Source: Crocinitomicaceae bacterium (GTDB lineage: Bacteria > Bacteroidota > Bacteroidia > Flavobacteriales_D > Crocinitomicaceae). Taken from it: a stretch of DNA of 64,000 nucleotides. The position numbers were made by a program, and so were the translations under genes. Under the pieces are notes generated by a model that worked only from the letters and a program-made list of their open reading frames with translations, was not told where the DNA came from and ran no database searches. Where the stretch lies: NCBI GenBank assembly GCA_016719925.1, contig JADJYC010000004.1:186001-250000 (forward strand). Reading direction: 5' to 3'. Shown piece after piece: positions 38,073-45,791 of this stretch (position 1 is its first letter; every line of letters begins with the position of its first letter).

Positions 38073-39572
38073 ATGAATAAATTCTTTACACTTTTTTTGT
38101 CGGCATTTTCTTTTGCAGGTGTTTTTGCTCAGCCAATTGGCGCACCAATTCCCGGACAGAATACACCTCTGGAAAATCACAAAACTCAACCCGAGTGGGG
38201 ATACACTACAAAATCTGCCGGTGACTCTTGTGGATTCTATTTCAACAACTATGTTGGTCTTGCAAAAACTTCCAGTGTTTTGCAGGAATACATGCGAACA
38301 GGTGATGTCATAAATGATTTTTATTATGCCGGACGCGCACAGCGTTTTAGTGTTACGCAACCGGTTGAAGTGGGAGGTGTTGAATTTTATGCCTATCATG
38401 AAACAGCATTTGATTCTGTGATGGTAATCACAACTCTTCATGCTTACACTTCTTCCAATGATTCATTGGGACCTGAGCTTGCACGAGATACATGTTATGT
38501 TACGCATACTGCCTTCACACTGGTATTGCCAAATATTGCTGTGCAAAGTTATTTTGATACTCCGGTTACCATGACAGATGATTTTGTAATCGCCATGCAC
38601 TCAACTGAAGATCTTGATCTGGTAATTATAACCAATGACTGGAATGCCAATGACGGAAATGGAGAAAGTAATTCATTTGCACTTTATTTAAATCCTGCCT
38701 ACTCAACTGACGACGGATGGTATTCAGCCCAGGGTTATTTTGGAGCAGACTATGATTATCTCATGAGTCCTTATGTTAATTATGATTTGTACACTCCATT
38801 TACAGTGCTTGAAGACAGCATTTGCCCGGATGTTGTAAATGCCGGCTGTGTTGATTATATCCAATTACCGCACTACACAAATCACATGTACAATTCACAA
38901 TATGCATCTTCTTCAACTCATATCCGCTGGTTATGGGGTGACGGATATCAGAATGTAGATTTATTGAATGCATGCCATACCTATGCAAATCCCGGAACAT
39001 TTGATATTACATTACAGGATACTTTATTCAGATATGATTTTAATTCACCTCATTGCATAGTTGTCGTAACCCAGCCAATTGTGGCATTAGATGTTCCGGT
39101 TCCAACATTTACTTTTATTCAGGATGGATTAACCGTTGATTTTACAAATACCTCTGCCAATTATGATTCATTGTGGTGGGATTATGGTGATGTTTCAACA
39201 GGAAGTGATCTGGAAACACCTTCGCACAGTTATACATCTGTTGGTGTGTTTGATGTCTGGTTGCATGTTTTTAACGCGTGTTATGAAGACTCAACTATGC
39301 TGCAGGTTACAACAGATGACGTTGGGATAAAAAATAATGAACCACATTTTGAAATTTATCCAAATCCGGCAAATAATTATGTAACTATTTCCGGACTAAC
39401 TGGTGAGTCGCAAATTGAGCTGATGAATATTTTAGGAGAGCGGATTTTGTATTTACGCACTTCTGATTCAAAAGAAATGCTGAACCTATCTGAATTTGCA
39501 ACTGGGACTTACTTCATTAAAATCACACACAATGATGATCAGACCACACAAAAACTGATCATCAGACATTAA
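38073..39572 (+). CDS. PKD-domain T9SS type A cargo protein
   Basis: A 499-residue secreted protein. The start is the ATG at 38073, giving the signal peptide MNKFFTLFLSAFSFAGVFAQ; a longer frame begins at an upstream TTG. The centre has two PKD-like stretches (WLWGDGYQNVDLLNACHTYANPG and WWDYGDVSTGSDLETPSHSY). The C-terminus is a standard type A signal (EIYPNPANNYVTISGL ... LSEFATGTYFIKIT ... QKLIIRH). No catalytic motif was recognised. It follows the lectin gene by 50 bp on the same strand and ends at a strong terminator, so the two may be one unit. Confidence 0.85.
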   Translation: MNKFFTLFLSAFSFAGVFAQPIGAPIPGQNTPLENHKTQPEWGYTTKSAGDSCGFYFNNYVGLAKTSSVLQEYMRTGDVINDFYYAGRAQRFSVTQPVEVGGVEFYAYHETAFDSVMVITTLHAYTSSNDSLGPELARDTCYVTHTAFTLVLPNIAVQSYFDTPVTMTDDFVIAMHSTEDLDLVIITNDWNANDGNGESNSFALYLNPAYSTDDGWYSAQGYFGADYDYLMSPYVNYDLYTPFTVLEDSICPDVVNAGCVDYIQLPHYTNHMYNSQYASSSTHIRWLWGDGYQNVDLLNACHTYANPGTFDITLQDTLFRYDFNSPHCIVVVTQPIVALDVPVPTFTFIQDGLTVDFTNTSANYDSLWWDYGDVSTGSDLETPSHSYTSVGVFDVWLHVFNACYEDSTMLQVTTDDVGIKNNEPHFEIYPNPANNYVTISGLTGESQIELMNILGERILYLRTSDSKEMLNLSEFATGTYFIKITHNDDQTTQKLIIRH

Positions 39573-39592
39573 AAAATATGTTCTGAATTATT

Positions 39593-39623
39593 AAAACGTC
39601 CTTCTGTAAAGTGAGGACGTTTT
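39593..39623 (+). terminator. Terminator after the lectin/PKD pair
   Basis: AAAACGTCCT (39593-39602) pairs perfectly with AGGACGTTTT (39614-39623), followed by more T. Confidence 0.85.
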
Positions 39624-39665
39624 TTTTTGAAAATATACCCAAAGAATTTTAGTTAATTTCGGGAA

Positions 39666-40574
39666 ATGAAAAGATACATACGAAACCCGCTCTTTCTGTT
39701 TTACCTGCTGGTAATGTATGTGGTGGCGCAATTCAGCTGGTGGCTCTATCTTATTGCAAGTCTTTACAGTCAGATTTATTCAGATCCGGTTCTTCTTGAA
39801 AAAAAGACGATGATGCTGGTGGGTGAAGGAACTGTTTTTGTAATTATTCTTTTTGGCGGTGTATTCATGATTAAAAGAGCATACCGGAAAGAACATGAAC
39901 TAACTAAACTTCAGGAAAATTTTCTGCTCTCTATTTCACACGAACTTAAAACACCTATTGCATCTGTTCAACTTTATCTTCAGACATTGCAGAAAAGAGA
40001 TCTGGATGATCAAAAACGAGATCAGATTTATGCGTCCGGTTTAACGGAAATTAAAAGACTGGAAAGTCTTGTAAACAATCTCTTAATCACCCGCAGTATT
40101 GAAAACAGGAATTACTTTCTGTCCAAAACAAAATTAGAACTGGATAAACTTGTTATGGATTTCATTCAATCCATTCAAACATCCCTTCTGAAAAATCACA
40201 CCATTAAAATTGAAACTGAACCCATTTCAATTGTTGCTGATAAAGAAGCGTTGATAAGTATAATCAGCAATCTTATTCAGAATGCAGTAAAATATTCACC
40301 CGCCAATACAGAGATTACAGTTCGTGTGAAAAAATCCGGCAGCAATGCTGTCATTGAAATTTCAGATCAGGGAATTGGAATATCAGATCAGAACAAAGAC
40401 AAAGTTTTTTTGCGTTTTTTCAGAGATGAAAATGAAATGACCCGTAAATCAAAAGGAACCGGTCTTGGTTTATTCATCTGTAAATTTCTGGTTCAATTGC
40501 ATAAAGGTCAGATTTCTTTAAAAGATAATACACCAAACGGACTGACCATACAAATCGCATTACCATTGGAATAA
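39666..40574 (+). CDS. Orphan membrane sensor histidine kinase
   Basis: A 302-residue kinase with two membrane helices at about 8-32 and 48-70, separated by only a short extracytoplasmic loop, so there is no room for a conventional sensor domain. The HisKA segment has the phosphorylated His in LSISHELKTPIASV. The HATPase domain has the N box (NLIQNAVKYSP), G1 (ISDQGIGIS), the F box (FFRDENE) and G2 (KGTGLGLFICKFL). No response regulator gene lies beside it; the next gene is an outer-membrane barrel. It probably senses something within the membrane or through a partner protein. Confidence 0.92.
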   Translation: MKRYIRNPLFLFYLLVMYVVAQFSWWLYLIASLYSQIYSDPVLLEKKTMMLVGEGTVFVIILFGGVFMIKRAYRKEHELTKLQENFLLSISHELKTPIASVQLYLQTLQKRDLDDQKRDQIYASGLTEIKRLESLVNNLLITRSIENRNYFLSKTKLELDKLVMDFIQSIQTSLLKNHTIKIETEPISIVADKEALISIISNLIQNAVKYSPANTEITVRVKKSGSNAVIEISDQGIGISDQNKDKVFLRFFRDENEMTRKSKGTGLGLFICKFLVQLHKGQISLKDNTPNGLTIQIALPLE

Positions 40575-40627
40575 TTTTCAATAGACTCTATCAAAAAAGT
40601 ACTCAGATAACATCGATAAAAAAAATC

Positions 40628-41542
40628 ATGAAAAAATCAGATCCTACTTATTCGTTTAATTTAAAATCAATTGTTATTTCCTTTTTTTTGACCTTTATTA
40701 GTTCTATGATTATTGCACAGGATAACGAAGCAGAAGAATGGGAAGATGAAGAAGAAAAAGAAATTCATGGATTTTATGATACACGCGTAATCAATGGTCA
40801 TTCTTCTGAAACATTGGAAAAAGGAACGTTTGATCTGAGAATAACACACCGGTTTGGAAATATAGCAGAACCTTCATCGGGCAGAACACTTTTTGGCCTG
40901 GACAACAGTACAGATATCCGGATTGCATTTGAATATGCTCCAACTGATCAGCTCTTACTTGGGTTTGGACGCTGCAAAGGATTTGTTCCATATACTGAAT
41001 ACTGGGATGGTTTTGCCAAATACAAAATTTTTAATCAGGGTAAAAAATTTCCGGTTACTCTGACTGCTGTCGGTTCAACCTTTGCAACAAGCATGGCAAG
41101 CTCCAATGACTCAACATTAATTACCAATTTTACAAATCCCGCCAGACGATTCACTTATTACACCCAGCTGATAGTGGCCAGAAATTTGTATGATAAAATC
41201 ACATTACAGCTTGCGCCCGGAATTTTACACCGGAATTTTGTGAATTTTGATGATGAAAACACCAATTTTGTTTTAGGAGGAATGATCCGCTACAACTTTT
41301 ATAAAAAACTAAGTATTCTGGCCGAGTATTATCACCTGTTCAGAAATGATGATCTGGGTGCGTCTGACAGATATAAACAATCATTGGGATTTGCTTTGGA
41401 GATTAAAACCTTTGCACACGTTTTTCAATTGAGCTTTACAAATTCAGAAGCTATTGGTGAAGGACAATTTATTCCTTATACCGCAAGCAACTGGCTGGAT
41501 GGACAATTCAGATTTGGGTTTACTATTTCCAGAGAATTTTAG
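40628..41542 (+). CDS. DUF5777 family outer-membrane barrel protein
   Basis: A 304-residue protein with an N-terminal export signal (SFFLTFISSMIIAQ), a short acidic stretch (EAEEWEDEEEKE) and then alternating amphipathic strands to a C-terminal FRFGFTISREF, typical of an outer-membrane barrel. The blocks ETLEKGTFDLRITHRFGN and RIAFEYAPTDQLLLGFGR match what I recall of DUF5777, commonly found next to YceI-family genes as here. Function unknown. It lies 53 bp after the histidine kinase gene. Confidence 0.75.
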   Translation: MKKSDPTYSFNLKSIVISFFLTFISSMIIAQDNEAEEWEDEEEKEIHGFYDTRVINGHSSETLEKGTFDLRITHRFGNIAEPSSGRTLFGLDNSTDIRIAFEYAPTDQLLLGFGRCKGFVPYTEYWDGFAKYKIFNQGKKFPVTLTAVGSTFATSMASSNDSTLITNFTNPARRFTYYTQLIVARNLYDKITLQLAPGILHRNFVNFDDENTNFVLGGMIRYNFYKKLSILAEYYHLFRNDDLGASDRYKQSLGFALEIKTFAHVFQLSFTNSEAIGEGQFIPYTASNWLDGQFRFGFTISREF

Positions 41543-41880
41543 GAAAGTACGAGGTTGGAAGTATGAAGTACGAAGTTTATTCGATTCAGTCATTTTTCCG
41601 TCTACGGAGACTGAGCGACCCGCACTGAGCTTTGTCGAAGTGAGCCGAAGGACGAAGTTGGAGGTACGAAGTTAGAAATACGAAGTTAGAAGAACGAAGT
41701 TTATTCGATTCAGTCATTTTTCGGCGCACGGAGGCTGAGGTTCTCTAAGTCGAAGTGAGAAGTTGAAAGGACGAAGTTGGAAGTATGAAGGACGAAGTTA
41801 ATTCGATTCAGTCATTTTTCCGTCTACGGAGGCTGAGGTTCTCGAAGCCGAAGGACGAAGTACGAAGTCGAAATTAAAGA
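41543..41880. repeat. Intergenic mosaic repeat region
   Basis: About 340 non-coding bases hold three imperfect copies of a 38-42 bp unit reading ATTCGATTCAGTCATTTTTC followed by CGTCTACGGAGGCTGAG, at about 41577-41614, 41699-41738 and 41797-41838. Between them are many short variants of ACGAAGTTGGAAGTATGAAG. A CTGAGCTTTGTCGAAGTG segment at about 41625 is a type of element I recall as dispersed in Flavobacteriia genomes. No open frame or terminator was recognised. The unequal spacing and variability are unlike CRISPR. Confidence 0.75.
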
Positions 41881-41925
41881 ATAGATGTTTACTGAATTAA
41901 TAACAGAAATTAAAAACCAGGAATT

Positions 41926-42435
41926 ATGAAATTTGTATTTACAATTTTAATTTTCACCGCCGGATTTTTTAGTAAGGCACAGACATTCACAATCGATTCT
42001 GAAAAAGCAGTTGCCCGTTTTAATTATCTGAAAGAAGAGACCACCGGAACTGTCAAGGGAATTACAGGTACCATCACATTTGATTCAACTGCCCTTTCTT
42101 CTGCCATATTTGAAGGTACAGCAGATGTCAAAACTGTTACTACCGGAAATGATCAGCGTGACGAACATCTCATGCAGGAAGAGTACTTCCATGCTGCAAA
42201 GTATCCTGTCATGACATTTAAAAGTACAAGTGTTATTCAAACTGAAGACGGTTTTAAAATGACAGGCACCTTAACCATTAAAGGAGTAGAAAAAAGTGTT
42301 GACTTCAAATTCACTTTTAACGGAACTTCTTTTGAAGGCAAAACAAGCATTTATGCAAATGACTTTGGACTGACCAGAGCAAAAAACCGAGATGACAGTA
42401 AAATATCCGTTAAGGTCTTTATCCCTGTGATTTGA
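41926..42435 (+). CDS. YceI family protein
   Basis: A 169-residue exported lipocalin-fold protein with signal peptide MKFVFTILIFTAGFFSKAQ. Family landmarks are FTIDSEKAVARFNY, then VKGITGTITFD, then DQRDEHLMQEEYFHAAKYPVM, then the alternating strands GTLTIKGVEKSVDFKFTF and a final ISVKVFIPVI. YceI proteins bind isoprenoid-like or amphiphilic lipids in the periplasm. It is the neighbour of a DUF5777 barrel, separated by the repeat-filled gap, and converges on the GYF-domain gene. Confidence 0.93.
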   Translation: MKFVFTILIFTAGFFSKAQTFTIDSEKAVARFNYLKEETTGTVKGITGTITFDSTALSSAIFEGTADVKTVTTGNDQRDEHLMQEEYFHAAKYPVMTFKSTSVIQTEDGFKMTGTLTIKGVEKSVDFKFTFNGTSFEGKTSIYANDFGLTRAKNRDDSKISVKVFIPVI

Positions 42436-42460
42436 TTTTTGCAGTGATCTGAAGAAACTA

Positions 42461-42808
42461 TTAAATTGCCGCAAAAATAGCGAAAGCCATTCCGGCTATC
42501 ATAAAAAAAACTGAAATGGAAATAATAAAAATGACGCGTGTTTTAACGGAAGAAAGATTCTGCTGATTATTGGATCTCACTGCCGCATGAATATGATTTG
42601 TTTTTACCGGCTGCGCTGATTTTTTTGGCTGATCAGAAATTCCGTTCAGTTCCAGTAAAAATTTCAGGTCAGCATGATCAGATAAATAAGTCCACGCACC
42701 CTGATCAATTTTCACCATTGTTTCTGCACTTATTCTTTGATATTTCAGATCATCCAGCATAAAAGGACCTGTCTCTCTGCTTCCGTTTTTCAGATAATAA
42801 TTCTTCAT
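42461..42808 (-). CDS. GYF-like domain membrane protein
   Basis: A 115-residue protein. The N-terminal 55 residues form a GYF_2/DUF4339-like domain (YYLKNGSRETGPFMLDDLKY, then the Trp of GAWTYLSDHADL), a small protein-interaction module. A short polar linker leads to one C-terminal membrane helix (VIFIISISVFFMIAGMAFAIF), so the domain faces the cytoplasm as a tail-anchored protein. It lies downstream of the peptidase gene's start region on the same strand only by coincidence of layout; no shared function is evident. Confidence 0.75.
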   Translation of the reverse strand: MKNYYLKNGSRETGPFMLDDLKYQRISAETMVKIDQGAWTYLSDHADLKFLLELNGISDQPKKSAQPVKTNHIHAAVRSNNQQNLSSVKTRVIFIISISVFFMIAGMAFAIFAAI

Positions 42809-42825
42809 AATTCTTAATAAAAAAA

Positions 42826-42849
42826 TAGCCGGTTACTATTCTCCGGCTA
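42826..42849 (-). terminator. Terminator of the S8 peptidase gene
   Basis: On the minus strand TAGCCGG pairs with CCGGCTA around a ten-base loop and is followed by TTTTTTTATT. It lies 21 bases after the stop of the peptidase gene. Confidence 0.75.
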
Positions 42850-42870
42850 CTTCAAGGATTTAATTTCTGC

Positions 42871-45426
42871 TTATTCTATCACCAGCTTTCCGGTAGATAA
42901 GTGACCATCTTCATCTTTCACTGTATATACATAAACTCCGGATGCCATTTTTGAAATGTCAATAGTTACCGTTTTATTTGTTGATTGCGTCAGAATAATT
43001 TTTCCGCTTGCGTCATGCAGATTCAGCGTCACATTTTTTTCATCTTTCAACTGAAGAACAAATTCACTCTTGGCAGGATTCGGATAAATTGATATACCAG
43101 AATTTGTTTCAGTAATTCCAACAGATGACCCAACAAGTACATTTGAAATTACATATTCACATCCGTTATTGTCCGTAATAGTTACTTCATAAACTCCGCC
43201 AACAAGTCCTGTTAAATCTTCTGACGAAGAAGTAAATCCTGAAGGACCGGTCCATTCAAAAGTATAGCCCGGTGTTCCGCCGGAAACAGTAAGATCAATT
43301 GCTCCGTCATTTCCGGACAACTCATCCGTTACGCTTGTTCCGCCGCCAATAGATGAAGGCGCACTCAATGTTACATTAACAGTTTGATTACACATATCTC
43401 CGTCATCAATCACCACAGAATAATTTCCTGAACATAATGCTGAAAATACATTGGAGGTTTGTACACCTGAACCAATATCATAAGTGTACGTTCCTGTTCC
43501 GCCGGTAGCATTTACCGTTATTGAACCGTCACAATCTCCCGCACAGGTGATATCAATTCCGGCTGCATCAGAAATCATATCACAGGTAAGTACTTCAATA
43601 TTTGAAATAGTATAATCACAACCGTTTCCATCTGTAATTGTAACACTGTACATACCTGCTGAAAGACCTGAAATATCCTGTGAAGAAGAAGTAAAAGAAG
43701 ATGGACCAGACCAGTCATACGTATAACCCGGTGTCCCTCCTGACGGAGTCAAATCAATTGCACCGTTGCTTCCGGAAGTTGCATCAGTTACTAACGTTGA
43801 ACCACCAATTGCAGAAGGATCTGTAATTGCAACGTCAACAGTTTCTGTGCATGAACCATCGTTGATAGTTACGGTGTAATTTCCGGCACACAATCCGGTA
43901 AACGTATTACTTGCCTGCGCACCTGAGCCAATATCATAGGTGTATGAACCAGAACCACCGGAAGCTGTAATCACAACTGAACCATCACAGCTTGCATCAC
44001 AATTTGCATTATCAGAAAGTGCTGTACCTGCAACATCACAAGATGGTGCACATCCTGAAATAATTAGTTGCAAACTATTAAAGGCATTTAGTCTTCCACC
44101 AGTGACCGTTTCTGTAGTGAGATTTGCAACAGGATCCGTTCCGTCCAATAATGCTGTTCTCACAACATCTGCTGCTGCCTGCGGATCACTCATAGCAAGA
44201 TCAGCAAGTGATGAACATGGAGCAGAATACATCAGAGCAATAACACCAGCCGTAAGCGGCGATGCAAATGAGGTGCCTGTTACTGCACTTGTTGAAGATG
44301 ATGAACTTGTTGTTACTACTGATTGGCCCGGTGCTCCCAAATCAATGGTTGTCTGACCGTAACCAGAAAATGTTCTGACATCACTGCTATTTGTTGCAGT
44401 AACAGAAATCATGTATGGACTTGAACAACCGGTTGGCATATCACCAACAACATCAATATTCACATTATTATTTGCAGTAGCTCCACAATTTAAAATTCCT
44501 GCCTGTCCCAGTGTATTATAAAATCCACACCACAACGGATAACTTGCCGGATTTGCATTATCAATTCCCCAGCTTGCATTGGTTGCAACGACAAAAGCAC
44601 CTTCTGTTCCGCCACTGCTTGTATACAACTGACGCATAGTTAATGGATACGTATATGCAGCAATAACATTTGCTTCAGATAATGTTGAAGACATATCTAC
44701 CTGCATAATTTTTACATCCCAGTTTATACCGGCAACAGCAAGACTGTTATTTCCCTTTGCGCCAATCATGCCGCTCACATTTGTACCGTGTCCGCCGGTT
44801 CCAATGTTGTCTGTATTTGCTGTTGTATTCCATCCGTCATAATCATCCACATATCCGTTTCCGTCATCATCTATGCTGTTATTCGGAATCTCATAAATAT
44901 TGACCCAGTGATTTGCGGCCAGATCCGTATGCGCCCAGTTTGCTCCCTGGTCTTCAATTACACAAACAACAATTTCATCTCCGTTTGGAGTTGTACCTCC
45001 GGTTGTAATATCCCAGGCTAAATCTGAATCAATGTCATTATCTGAACCATCAATGTGATGCCACTGTGAAGCAAATGAAGGATCATTGGGAGTAGTTGCG
45101 CGCATGGTAATTTTATGATTATTCTGCGCAACCAACACATGTTCATTTGTGTAAAGTGCCGCAATCATTTCATCATGACTGATTACGTTTTCATCAAATG
45201 ACAATAACCAGATATTTACAGGTTTTGAAATTTCTTTTGAAGCACGTAAACCTGAAATTTTGTCGTTGATGAATTGCAATGAGTTGATAACATCCATGAT
45301 GTTTTTGGAATCATCCAACTGAATTAATACCTCGCCGGGAAAATAAGACGTTTCAGCTTTAATATCCTGCGCATTTGCAAATGAGAAAAACATCAGCCCT
45401 AAGCCAATGGTCAGCAATTTTTTCAT
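42871..45426 (-). CDS. Subtilisin-like (S8) T9SS cargo peptidase with SprB-like repeats
   Basis: An 851-residue secreted serine peptidase. Signal peptide MKKLLTIGLGLMFFSFANAQ; an inhibitor-like propeptide to about residue 105; and the S8 domain at about 110-455. The triad is visible: Asp in VCVIEDQGANW (one residue longer than the usual VIDTG), His in GTGGHGTNVSG (Asn replaces the usual second His) and Ser in TGTSFASPLTAG. The oxyanion Asn is probably in NASWG. Two SprB-like repeat pairs follow (GAIDLTPSGGTPGYTYDWSG; GAIDLTVSGGTPGYTFEWTG), then a type A signal (SIYPNPAKSEFVLQL). Its activity probably starts after export. Confidence 0.92.
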   Translation of the reverse strand: MKKLLTIGLGLMFFSFANAQDIKAETSYFPGEVLIQLDDSKNIMDVINSLQFINDKISGLRASKEISKPVNIWLLSFDENVISHDEMIAALYTNEHVLVAQNNHKITMRATTPNDPSFASQWHHIDGSDNDIDSDLAWDITTGGTTPNGDEIVVCVIEDQGANWAHTDLAANHWVNIYEIPNNSIDDDGNGYVDDYDGWNTTANTDNIGTGGHGTNVSGMIGAKGNNSLAVAGINWDVKIMQVDMSSTLSEANVIAAYTYPLTMRQLYTSSGGTEGAFVVATNASWGIDNANPASYPLWCGFYNTLGQAGILNCGATANNNVNIDVVGDMPTGCSSPYMISVTATNSSDVRTFSGYGQTTIDLGAPGQSVVTTSSSSSTSAVTGTSFASPLTAGVIALMYSAPCSSLADLAMSDPQAAADVVRTALLDGTDPVANLTTETVTGGRLNAFNSLQLIISGCAPSCDVAGTALSDNANCDASCDGSVVITASGGSGSYTYDIGSGAQASNTFTGLCAGNYTVTINDGSCTETVDVAITDPSAIGGSTLVTDATSGSNGAIDLTPSGGTPGYTYDWSGPSSFTSSSQDISGLSAGMYSVTITDGNGCDYTISNIEVLTCDMISDAAGIDITCAGDCDGSITVNATGGTGTYTYDIGSGVQTSNVFSALCSGNYSVVIDDGDMCNQTVNVTLSAPSSIGGGTSVTDELSGNDGAIDLTVSGGTPGYTFEWTGPSGFTSSSEDLTGLVGGVYEVTITDNNGCEYVISNVLVGSSVGITETNSGISIYPNPAKSEFVLQLKDEKNVTLNLHDASGKIILTQSTNKTVTIDISKMASGVYVYTVKDEDGHLSTGKLVIE

Positions 45427-45653
45427 GTAAACAGTTTTTATTGAGTGATCTAAAGTTACAAAGAATCGAGCATACTTGTAATTATATTTATACCAAGCGT
45501 TTAGAAATCGGTTTGAAACATGAGCTAATGAGTTTGCAATATTGGGTTTTGAAAATCAAAAGGTTAAAAAAATTTATTCTTTTTTTAACAGAGAATGCAA
45601 ACCATTGAATTAATTTTAACGTCTAAATCGATAAATGGATAATTTATCTTGTT

Positions 45654-45791
45654 ATGTCCAAAGTTGCAGCATACGTTTTTGACAGCCTGTTTGAAAGAAA
45701 AGATCAGGTATCAGCCAGAGAAAAACTGGTTGTGTTTACGGTATTGACAATTCTCACTACAGCAACAACATTGACTTTACTTCTGGTTTAA
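45654..45791 (+). CDS. 45-residue single-helix membrane protein
   Basis: A short open frame beginning MSKVAAYVFDSLFERKDQVS, followed by AREKLVVF and a hydrophobic Thr/Leu-rich helix (TVLTILTTATTLTLLLV) that ends exactly at the stop. An amphipathic, charged N-terminal half and a C-terminal membrane helix suggest a tail-anchored small protein. It overlaps the stop codon of the convergent GH3 gene by 4 bases. Family not recognised. Coding potential is judged only by composition and the clean ATG. Confidence 0.45.
   Translation: MSKVAAYVFDSLFERKDQVSAREKLVVFTVLTILTTATTLTLLLV

Noticed and set aside
37950..38441. 163-residue minus-strand open frame across the lectin/PKD junction
   Set aside because: It overlaps two well supported plus-strand genes, including a signal peptide, and contains no domain.
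41543..41880. CRISPR array
   Set aside because: The repeats differ in sequence and spacing (about 122 and 98 bases between copies), the spacers are themselves repetitive, and no cas gene is nearby.
43940..44356. 138-residue open frame antisense to the S8 peptidase gene
   Set aside because: It lies wholly inside a convincing gene on the other strand, has no signal or domain, and its composition mirrors the low-complexity Thr/Ser coding sequence opposite.
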